Shown here piece after piece: positions 1 to 6,883 of a stretch of 64,000 nt of DNA. The notes beneath the pieces are model-generated. The model had not been told where the DNA came from, searched no databases, and worked only from the letters and a program-made list of their open reading frames with translations. Source of the stretch: Ignavibacteriota bacterium. Lineage in GTDB: Bacteria > Bacteroidota > Ignavibacteria > Ignavibacteriales > Melioribacteraceae. Position 1 is the stretch's first letter, and each line of letters begins with the position of its first letter. A program made the translations under genes and the position numbers. The stretch covers positions 2,378,001 through 2,442,000 of the forward strand of contig JADJGF010000001.1 in NCBI GenBank assembly GCA_016708125.1, written 5' to 3'.

Positions 1-164
1 ATTTTGAAATATCAAATGAAGATGATAAAGAAAGATGGTTAACTAATTTATATTTTGAAACCGCAACAATGATTGATGAAGGTTTATTAACGCATGAATC
101 TTCAAATAAAAAATGGGAAATTGCACAAAAGGGAGTTGATTATTTAGGCAAGTATGCAAAATAA
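1..164 (+). CDS. C-terminal end of an unidentified protein, probably winged-helix
   Basis: Only the last 53 codons are in the window; the reading frame runs in from the left edge (first full codon at base 3) and stops with TAA at 162-164. The tail contains 'KKWEIAQKGVDYLGKYAK', a pattern like the wing and last helix of small winged-helix or Mrr-N-like domains (W-x-I-T-x-x-G-x-x-Y-L). That resemblance is by eye and weak. The gene converges on the small secreted protein that ends at 168, with only three bases between their stop codons. Confidence 0.5.
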   Translation, partial: FEISNEDDKERWLTNLYFETATMIDEGLLTHESSNKKWEIAQKGVDYLGKYAK

Positions 165-167
165 AAT

Positions 168-593
168 TTATTTAAAATTAGCTAAAAGAATTTTCCCAGA
201 AATATTTACAAATGTAAATGCAATATTTAGTTTTTGATCACCGCTCTTAAAAATTACATTTAAAATTGCTCCATTTAATCCATCTATATTTGCTGTTTTA
301 AATCCGCTAAATTCATATGAATCACTTAAATCAATATAAGCTTTAATTTTTTTACATTGTCTTTTCACTGATTTTAATTCGTCACTTACAGATGTATTGT
401 AACTTCTTTTTTCATTTGTTTTTTCAAACAGAAATAAATTTGCCGCGTTATTATAATTTTCATCAACACTTACATTAAAAATATTGGTTAATGCCGTTTT
501 TACATCTGCTTCGGAAATTTGTGCATTAGTAAAATTATATCCGGTAATTAAAAAAAGAAATATCATATTTAGTTTTGTTAAATAATTTTTCAT
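168..593 (-). CDS. small secreted protein, NTF2-like (DUF4783-like)
   Basis: This 141-residue protein starts with a signal peptide: a Lys at position 2, a hydrophobic core around residues 8-20, and an 'NAQ' cleavage-type site near residue 25. The mature part of about 115 residues is predicted alpha+beta. Its pattern, a helix followed by strands ending 'GKILLANFK', resembles small NTF2-like DUF4783/DUF4878 proteins of Bacteroidota. It is probably periplasmic. There is no catalytic motif. It lies downstream of the AMP nucleosidase gene on the same strand, about 50 bases away, and may be cotranscribed with it. Function unknown. Confidence 0.6.
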   Translation of the reverse strand: MKNYLTKLNMIFLFLITGYNFTNAQISEADVKTALTNIFNVSVDENYNNAANLFLFEKTNEKRSYNTSVSDELKSVKRQCKKIKAYIDLSDSYEFSGFKTANIDGLNGAILNVIFKSGDQKLNIAFTFVNISGKILLANFK

Positions 594-644
594 TTAGTCT
601 CCCAAAATCATTTCTTATGTTACAAAGATATTCATCAAATGTTT

Positions 645-1418
645 CTAAAATGTAAAATGTTTAATTGTTTCACCTTTAGCTTCAATATCTGTCATTGCTT
701 CAATTCCAATTTGAAGATGAAGATCTACAAAATTTTTAGTTACTATTAAGTCGGATTCTTCAGTTTTTACGCCTTCCGGCAGCATCGGAAGATCAGACAC
801 CAACAATAAAGCACCTCTAACAATTTGATTTGCATAACCGGCAATAAAAATTGTTGCGGTTTCCATATCAATTCCAATTGTACCTAATTTTTTCAGATAT
901 TCTTTAAAATCGTTATCCCATTCCCAAACTCTTCTGTTCGAAGTATAAACTACGCCGGTTCTATATTCTAAGTTGTGAGCAACAATTTTATCCGAAACAA
1001 ATTTGTGAAGTTTAAAAGAAGGAAGTGCGGGAACTTCCGGAGGCATATATTCATTGCTTGTTCCGTCTCCTCTAATTGCTGCAGTTGGCAAAATAAAATG
1101 TCCAAGTTCCGTTGATTTTTTCAATCCGCCGCATTTGCCCAAAAATAAAATTCCCTTTGGAGCTTTTGCAATTAACAAATCCATAATTGTTGCGGCATTT
1201 GCAGATCCGATACCAAAATTTATAATTGATAAGCCGGCGGAATTTGTGGCGGCTTGCATTGGTCTGCCTTCACCGCTAACATCACAATTAAATTGTTCTG
1301 CAAATTTGGAAACATAATTATTGAAATTGGTTAATAAAAAATATTCACCAAAACTTTCTAATTTCGTTCCGGTATAACGCGGCAGCCAATTTTTTGCTAT
1401 ATCAAGTTTTGTTTTCAT
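645..1418 (-). CDS. amn: AMP nucleosidase
   Basis: This 257-residue cytosolic enzyme of the nucleoside phosphorylase fold is predicted to hydrolyse AMP to adenine and ribose 5-phosphate. It matches the short (about 255-260 residue) Bacteroidota-type AMP nucleosidases. Visible features are the 'GIGSANAATIMD' phosphate/ribose-site loop, 'LFLGKCGGL', and 'GIDMETATIFIAGYA', where the Met-Glu pair is the usual ribose contact, followed by 'LLVSDLP' with the conserved Asp. The frame can be extended three codons to a TTG, but the ATG at 1418 is the better start. It follows the PAP2 gene by 12 bases on the same strand, so the two probably share a transcript. Gene symbol by family analogy. Confidence 0.85.
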   Translation of the reverse strand: MKTKLDIAKNWLPRYTGTKLESFGEYFLLTNFNNYVSKFAEQFNCDVSGEGRPMQAATNSAGLSIINFGIGSANAATIMDLLIAKAPKGILFLGKCGGLKKSTELGHFILPTAAIRGDGTSNEYMPPEVPALPSFKLHKFVSDKIVAHNLEYRTGVVYTSNRRVWEWDNDFKEYLKKLGTIGIDMETATIFIAGYANQIVRGALLLVSDLPMLPEGVKTEESDLIVTKNFVDLHLQIGIEAMTDIEAKGETIKHFTF

Positions 1419-1430
1419 AATTCTCAATCA

Positions 1431-1982
1431 TTAACTTTTACTAATTTTTTGTTCAATAAATTTTACTAAAATTGAAAAAATTAAACCAATAAAAATTCCA
1501 ATAATTGCTCCGAAAAATATATCAGATGGATAATGCACGCCGACATAAGGTCTGGAAAATGCCATTAATGCGGCAATTGTAAATAAAATCCATTTAAATT
1601 TTGGATACAATTTATAGAAAAATGTAGCTACTGCAAAATTATTTACCGCATGCGAAGAAGGAAATGAAAATGATTTTGTTTTACTAATTAAAAGATTAAC
1701 ATTATCCAAAGCATTGCAAGGTCTAATTCTATCAAAAAAATTTTTAAGTAAATTACTACTAATTTGGTCTGATGTAATAATCAAAAATATTACAGTAATT
1801 GCCGCAATTTTACCTCTTTTTCCACCTTTAAAAAATAAAATAAACCAGAGAATTATATAAGCTATAATCCAATTTTTTATTGATGTAATAAATGGAAAAA
1901 ATTTATCGAAAATAGGGTTGGAAATAGTTTGATTTATGAAATTGAAAATTTCTAAATCTATTGAATAGAAAAAATCTGTCAT
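1431..1982 (-). CDS. PAP2-family membrane phosphatase
   Basis: This 183-residue integral membrane protein has about five hydrophobic helices and the full PAP2 signature. K80-x6-R87P88 is motif 1. 'FPSSH' at 107-111 is motif 2, with Ser in place of the usual Gly of PSGH. 'SRPYVGVHYPSD' at 143-154 is motif 3, containing the nucleophile His150 and Asp154. Such enzymes dephosphorylate lipid phosphates such as undecaprenyl pyrophosphate or phosphatidylglycerophosphate; the substrate cannot be read from the sequence. It sits 12 bases upstream of the AMP nucleosidase start and is divergent from the histidine kinase. Confidence 0.87.
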   Translation of the reverse strand: MTDFFYSIDLEIFNFINQTISNPIFDKFFPFITSIKNWIIAYIILWFILFFKGGKRGKIAAITVIFLIITSDQISSNLLKNFFDRIRPCNALDNVNLLISKTKSFSFPSSHAVNNFAVATFFYKLYPKFKWILFTIAALMAFSRPYVGVHYPSDIFFGAIIGIFIGLIFSILVKFIEQKISKS

Positions 1983-2095
1983 ACGAATTTTAAAAGTTAA
2001 ATGTGATTTAAATCAAACGAAAATTTTAGCACGCTTAATATAGTAAAATGTTTAGCGATAGTATTCTTAATAATTTATAAATTTTTATATTAGAA

Positions 2096-4336
2096 ATGAG
2101 TCAGGCACTTAAAGTTATTCAATTTGATATTGATGAAAATAAGCAGTTGAATAAAAGCAGCTCAACCTCTAAAAAAATAATTTTTTCTGCTTCAAAATCT
2201 TTACAATATTCTGCAACAATTACTGCACTTCTTGGAGTAATTTCTTTAATTCTCGAAATTAAACTATACTTTCAATTTTCTTACGAATTATATCTCGCAA
2301 GATTATTTCCTACTTTATTTTCTTTTATTACGTTAATTACCCTAAATTCAAAATTTGGGAGAAAACATCAAGTTGGATTACTGCATTTTTATCTTGCTTC
2401 AATAATAATTTCGATAAGTTTTTTTGCATATAGAGTTCCGCAGTTTTATGCATTCAATTTAATGGGAGCACTATTTTTAGTTTTGATTATGTCTCACTTT
2501 ACAATCTGGAAAATTCAAAACCAAATATTTGCAGCAATTTATTTTGCAGTTTCGTTTTTAACATCGGCAATTCTATCAAATGTTTTTATAGTAAATGAAA
2601 TAAATTCTTGGGTTTTTGGAAGCGGAGTTGCGTCACTTTTACTAATTTCTATTTTAACAAATCATTTAAGAAATTCATTTGTTTTGGTTGGAAAGACAAA
2701 TAACAAAAAGTTATTTAATACATCAGAAGACGATGAACAAAAAAATGAATCGGAAAATACTTTATCAAATTATTTAGATAGATCGGTTGTGCCCTTATTC
2801 CAATTGGGTTTAGACGGAACAATAAAATTTGCAAATCAATCTTTTTACGAAATTATTGGAAATTTACCGGAGAGTGATTTAAAGAATTATAATTTTTTTA
2901 CAAATTTTATTAATAGCGAAAAAATTAAAACGCATTTAATAAAAAAGTTAGAAAGCAAAGGAAGAATTGAAAATTATAAATTGAATATTGTTGGAAAAGA
3001 CGGAAATGAAGAAATTTATTTAATGGATTGCAAAGTTGATTCAAGTTCAAAGGATTTGCAAATTTTTGAAGGGTCACTTAAAAATGTAACTTTGCAGTTT
3101 AACAAAGAAAAGGAACTTCAAAAGGAAATTGAAAATAGAAAAATTGATAAAACCATTGCACCAAATGTAATTCCAAATTTTTCAAATAATAAAAATAAAA
3201 AACCAAACTTATTATCAAAGTTAGGACATGAGCTTCGCACACCAATGAATTCCGTTTTGGGATTTTTAACTTTGATAGAGAACGGATTATTCGAAACCGA
3301 AGAAGAACTTAAAGAATTTTCCAGAAGTGCAAAATTATCGGCTCAATCTTTATTAAGTATTTTAAATGATGTTGTTGAGCTTTCTAAAATTGAAGACGGC
3401 GAAATTGATATTCTCGAAACTGAATTTAAATTAAGTGATGAAATTGAAAAAGTAATTTCGTCAGTTAGTCCGTATTTAAAAGAAAAAAAACTAAATTTAA
3501 CATATAATTTAAGTGATAACATTCCGGAAAAAATCATTTCCGATCCAATTAAGTACAACCAAATTTTGGTTAATCTTGTTGCAAACGCAATTCATTCAAC
3601 AGAAACGGGAACAATAAAAATTTTAATCAGCTCAAGAATTAATCAAGATAAGAAATTTGAACTTCTTACAACAATTGAAGATTCAAGCAATGGAATTGAA
3701 AAAACAAAGTTAGATGAACTTTTAGGTATAGATCTGAATAAGGAAATGGGAAAAACTAAAATAACGACAAATATGCTTCACGTTTTAATTTGTAAAGAAT
3801 TATTAAAACTTATGGATGGAAATCTTTTTGCAAAATCTGAAATTGGAAAGGGAAGTAAGTTTGGTTTTAGCCTTAATTTGAAAAGTGTAAACAATGCAAA
3901 AAACGAAAATGAAAACGTAAACGATGAAAATCAATTTGATATAATTTATACTAACAAGCCCAAATTATTGCTTGTTGAAGATAATCCAATAAGCAGAAAA
4001 GTTGAAAAAAAATTATTGGAAGATGCCGGTTATTATGTTGATTGTGTTGATAACGGTTTTGATGCAATTCAAAAAGTTTCAAATGGAAATTATAATTTAG
4101 TACTTATGGATATTGAACTTAAAGATTTGAATGGATTGGAAACAACTAAAAAAATTAGAACTTTGCCTGAAGCAGTTAGTAAAATTCCTATTGTTGCAGT
4201 AACTGCTCAATCAAGTATGAAAGATAGAGAAAAGTGTCTGCTTGCCGGAATGAATGATTATATTTCAAAACCGATAAATATTACTTTTCTCAAAATGACA
4301 ATTGATCAATGGCTAAATGCTGCAAAGAATATGTGA
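2096..4336 (+). CDS. membrane hybrid histidine kinase (PAS-HisKA-HATPase-REC), degenerate ATPase
   Basis: This 746-residue protein has a short cytoplasmic N-terminus, about six membrane helices (residues 35-190), and a PAS-like domain (about 230-340). A HisKA domain follows with the phospho-acceptor His378 in 'GHELRTPMNS', then an HATPase domain (about 490-605), and a C-terminal receiver domain (about 625-745) with phospho-acceptor Asp672 in 'VLMDIE' and the conserved late Lys in 'YISKPI'. The N-box ('NLVANAIHS') is present. The G1 box reads 'DSSNGI' instead of DxGxGI, and the glycine-rich G2 box is replaced by 'TTNMLHVLI', so nucleotide binding or phosphotransfer may be impaired. The signal sensed is unknown. 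It stands alone, convergent with rocD across a strong hairpin. Confidence 0.88.
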   Translation: MSQALKVIQFDIDENKQLNKSSSTSKKIIFSASKSLQYSATITALLGVISLILEIKLYFQFSYELYLARLFPTLFSFITLITLNSKFGRKHQVGLLHFYLASIIISISFFAYRVPQFYAFNLMGALFLVLIMSHFTIWKIQNQIFAAIYFAVSFLTSAILSNVFIVNEINSWVFGSGVASLLLISILTNHLRNSFVLVGKTNNKKLFNTSEDDEQKNESENTLSNYLDRSVVPLFQLGLDGTIKFANQSFYEIIGNLPESDLKNYNFFTNFINSEKIKTHLIKKLESKGRIENYKLNIVGKDGNEEIYLMDCKVDSSSKDLQIFEGSLKNVTLQFNKEKELQKEIENRKIDKTIAPNVIPNFSNNKNKKPNLLSKLGHELRTPMNSVLGFLTLIENGLFETEEELKEFSRSAKLSAQSLLSILNDVVELSKIEDGEIDILETEFKLSDEIEKVISSVSPYLKEKKLNLTYNLSDNIPEKIISDPIKYNQILVNLVANAIHSTETGTIKILISSRINQDKKFELLTTIEDSSNGIEKTKLDELLGIDLNKEMGKTKITTNMLHVLICKELLKLMDGNLFAKSEIGKGSKFGFSLNLKSVNNAKNENENVNDENQFDIIYTNKPKLLLVEDNPISRKVEKKLLEDAGYYVDCVDNGFDAIQKVSNGNYNLVLMDIELKDLNGLETTKKIRTLPEAVSKIPIVAVTAQSSMKDREKCLLAGMNDYISKPINITFLKMTIDQWLNAAKNM

Positions 4337-4402
4337 AAAGTCAAAAGTGAAAAAAAAGTAAGTAATTTAAATTTAAGATAATTTAATTGGTGTAAAAAAT
4401 TA

Positions 4403-4436
4403 AAAGATACGATCTTTAAAAAAAGATCGCATCTTT
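4403..4436. terminator. bidirectional hairpin between convergent genes
   Basis: Arms 4403-4416 and 4423-4436 pair over 14 positions with a single A/C mismatch and a 6-base A-rich loop. A T-rich tract follows on the minus strand (TCTTTTAATTTTTT); on the plus strand only a weak one follows. It lies between the convergent kinase and rocD genes, so it probably stops both transcripts. Confidence 0.7.
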
Positions 4437-4452
4437 ATAAATGTTGAAGGTA

Positions 4453-5661
4453 CTAAATCTCTACAAGTGATTTTTTAATTATTTCTACAGCTTCTAAAAT
4501 TTGCTCTTCATTAATTACCAAAGGCGGCGCAAATCTTATTATATGTTGATGAGTTGGTTTTGCAAGTAAACCGTTTTCTTTCATTTTCAAGCAAACATCC
4601 CAAGCTTCTTTTCCGTTTTTAGGTTTAATAATAATTGCGTTTAATAAACCTTTCCCGCGTATTAATTCTATCATATCAGAATTAATTTTTGCTAATTCAT
4701 CTCTAAAAAGTTTACCTAAATTTTCAGCATTTTCAGCTAATTTTTCTTCTTTTACAACTTCTAAAGCTGTAATTGCAATTTTGCATGCAAGCGGATTTCC
4801 GCCAAATGTAGAGCCGTGTTCACCCGGTTTTATTACAAGCATAATTTCATCATTTGCTAAAACTGCGGAAACCGGCATAACTCCGCCAGATAATGCTTTG
4901 CCTAAAATTAAAATATCCGGTTTAACATTTTCGTGATCGCATGCTAAAAGTTTTCCTGTTCTTGCAATTCCGGTTTGTACTTCATCGGCAATAAAAAGTA
5001 CATTTTTGGATTTGCACAAATCATAAGCTTTTTTCAAATATCCTTCATCGGGAACAAAAACTCCCGCTTCACCTTGAATTGGTTCAACCAAAAATCCCGC
5101 AACATTTTTATCTTCAAGTGCTTTTTCTAAAGCAGATAAATCGTTATAAGGAATTTTTACAAATCCCGGTGTGTAAGGACCAAATCCTTTATAAGAATCC
5201 GGATCAGTTGACATAGAAATTACGGTTATTGTTCTTCCGTGAAAATTTCCGTCGCATACAATTATTTTTGCTTCGTTTTCCGGAATTCCTTTTTTATCAT
5301 AAGCCCAGCGGCGACAAATTTTTAATGCAGTTTCATCAGCTTCGGCTCCGGAGTTCATCGGCAAAACTTTATCATATCCAAAATATTCTGTTATATATTT
5401 TTCATATGGACCAAGAGCATCATTATAAAATGCGCGTGAAGTAAGTGTTAAAATTTTTGCCTGTTCAATTAATGTATTTATAATTTTGGGATGACAATGA
5501 CCTTGATTAACAGCAGAATATGCGGAAAGAAAATCGTAATATTTTTTTCCTTCAACATCCCACAAAAATACTCCTTCACCTTTTGCCAAAACAACCGGCA
5601 AAGGATGATAATTATGTGCTCCAAATTTATCTTCCAACTCCATAAAATCTTGCGAAACCAT
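4453..5661 (-). CDS. rocD: ornithine--oxo-acid aminotransferase
   Basis: This 402-residue PLP-dependent class III aminotransferase is predicted to convert ornithine and 2-oxoglutarate to glutamate semialdehyde and glutamate. The N-terminal 'GAHNYHPLPVVLAKGEG' is a hallmark of ornithine aminotransferases and differs from the two ArgD-type sequences. PLP-site motifs are 'MNSGAEADETALK', 'FIADEVQTG' with the conserved Asp, 'LILGKALSGG' with the Schiff-base Lys, and 'GEHGSTFGGNPLA'. Together with the arginine deiminase at 14.3 kb it suggests that the cell can catabolise arginine/ornithine as well as make arginine. It has its own upstream region, shared divergently with the LOG-family gene. Confidence 0.9.
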   Translation of the reverse strand: MVSQDFMELEDKFGAHNYHPLPVVLAKGEGVFLWDVEGKKYYDFLSAYSAVNQGHCHPKIINTLIEQAKILTLTSRAFYNDALGPYEKYITEYFGYDKVLPMNSGAEADETALKICRRWAYDKKGIPENEAKIIVCDGNFHGRTITVISMSTDPDSYKGFGPYTPGFVKIPYNDLSALEKALEDKNVAGFLVEPIQGEAGVFVPDEGYLKKAYDLCKSKNVLFIADEVQTGIARTGKLLACDHENVKPDILILGKALSGGVMPVSAVLANDEIMLVIKPGEHGSTFGGNPLACKIAITALEVVKEEKLAENAENLGKLFRDELAKINSDMIELIRGKGLLNAIIIKPKNGKEAWDVCLKMKENGLLAKPTHQHIIRFAPPLVINEEQILEAVEIIKKSLVEI

Positions 5662-5869
5662 AAAAAATCTCCAATGTTATTGAAATGAGTTTTCAAAAAT
5701 ATCAAATTTATGCGTAATTATGTGTAAAATATTCACTTTAAGTTTTAAACCTTATTTTCTTAACGTTATATTTAAATCAATAATTAAAATTTCTTGATGA
5801 AATCTAAAATAAATTTATTTGTATAAGGATTTAGTCGGTAAAATTATTGGTAAATAAATTGGTTAATAA

Positions 5870-6406
5870 ATGAATCCCAAAATTGTTACTGTTTTTGGAA
5901 GTGCAATTCCACAACCCGGAAGCGAAGAATATGAAAATGCCTATAAAATAGGAAAACTTTTAGCTCAAAATGGATTTAATATTTGTTCGGGCGGTGCTCA
6001 GGGAATTATGGATGCTGTTTCTAAAGGCGCAATGGAAGAAGGGAAATCTGCAATTGGAATTACAGTTGATATTTTTAATTCTATAACAACTCAACATTTA
6101 ACCAACGAAGTAAAGTGCGATACACTTTTTGAACGAATTGATAATCTTATAAAATACGGTGATGCATTTATTATTCTTCCCGGCGGAACCGGAACTTTTT
6201 TGGAACTTGCTGTAGTTTGGGAATTGATAAACAAAAATATTATTGAGCAAAAACCAATTTCATGTTTTGGAACTATGTGGGAAAAAATTATTGTTGTAAT
6301 GGATGAAAGATTAGACTATGAAAAGAAAAGAACGGGATTAGTTAAATGTCATAATTCAGCTGAGGAAATAGTTGATTTTATAAAATTTGAGTTAAATAAT
6401 AATTAG
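5870..6406 (+). CDS. LOG-family (TIGR00730) nucleotide phosphoribohydrolase
   Basis: This 178-residue Rossmann-fold protein has the two signature motifs of the LOG/YvdD family: 'SGGAQGIMDA' (residues 40-49) and 'PGGTGTFLE' (104-112, PGGxGTxxE, containing the catalytic Glu). Family members hydrolyse nucleoside 5'-monophosphates or cytokinin riboside monophosphates to the free base and ribose 5-phosphate. In this organism a purine salvage or repair role is more likely than cytokinin formation. The start is the first ATG in the frame. It is followed after 8 bases by a thioesterase gene with a GGAG ribosome site, so the two form a small operon ended by the hairpin at 6833. Confidence 0.83.
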   Translation: MNPKIVTVFGSAIPQPGSEEYENAYKIGKLLAQNGFNICSGGAQGIMDAVSKGAMEEGKSAIGITVDIFNSITTQHLTNEVKCDTLFERIDNLIKYGDAFIILPGGTGTFLELAVVWELINKNIIEQKPISCFGTMWEKIIVVMDERLDYEKKRTGLVKCHNSAEEIVDFIKFELNNN

Positions 6407-6414
6407 GAGTTTTA

Positions 6415-6834
6415 ATGAGCAAAGTAATTTTTGAGCAGGAAGTTTATACTCATCAAGTTGATTATGTTGGGCACCTAAATAATATTATTTATATAGAGTG
6501 GATGGAAATTGGCAGAACTAAATTATTGGAATATATTGGACTTACTTTTGATTTATTAGAAAAAGAAAATATTGCACCAATACTTGCCCAAACAGAAATT
6601 AAGTATAAAAAATCTTTGTATTTAGCAGAAAAAGTAAAAATAGAAATTTGGGTTTCCGAATTAAAAAATGCTTCGGCAATAATGAGTTTTAATTTTTATA
6701 ATAGTAAAAATGAATTAGCCGCTACGGGAAATCAGTTAGGATTATTTATTAATCTTAAAACAAAAAAACCGCATAGATTAACGTTGGAACAAAGAAAAGC
6801 TTTTGAAAAAGTGTTGGTTGACGATAGAGATTAA
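6415..6834 (+). CDS. acyl-CoA thioesterase, 4HBT/YbgC-FadM family
   Basis: This 139-residue hotdog-fold protein has the YbgC-type active-site stretch 'HQVDYVGHLNN' (catalytic Asp16 followed by G-H-x-N) and then 'YIEWMEIGRTKLLE', a typical early helix of the fold. Family length (130-140) matches. It probably hydrolyses short or aromatic acyl-CoA thioesters in the cytosol; the substrate is not determined by the sequence. A TAGGAG ribosome site precedes the ATG, which lies 8 bases after the LOG-family stop codon. Confidence 0.83.
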   Translation: MSKVIFEQEVYTHQVDYVGHLNNIIYIEWMEIGRTKLLEYIGLTFDLLEKENIAPILAQTEIKYKKSLYLAEKVKIEIWVSELKNASAIMSFNFYNSKNELAATGNQLGLFINLKTKKPHRLTLEQRKAFEKVLVDDRD

Positions 6835-6866
6835 ACCTTCGGGGGATTATAAAACCTCGAAGGTTT
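6833..6866. terminator. hairpin terminator after the thioesterase gene
   Basis: Arms AAACCTTCG (6833-6841) and CGAAGGTTT (6858-6866) are perfectly complementary, separated by 16 bases. The left arm begins inside the TAA stop of the thioesterase gene. It lies between convergent genes and may serve both. No long T-tract follows on the plus strand. Confidence 0.6.
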
Positions 6867-6883
6867 GAAAAATTTTATTAAAT

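Noticed and set aside
5478..5705. 75-residue frame overlapping rocD on the minus strand
   Set aside because: It lies in another frame of the same strand inside rocD and lacks a ribosome site; the rocD frame carries family motifs throughout.
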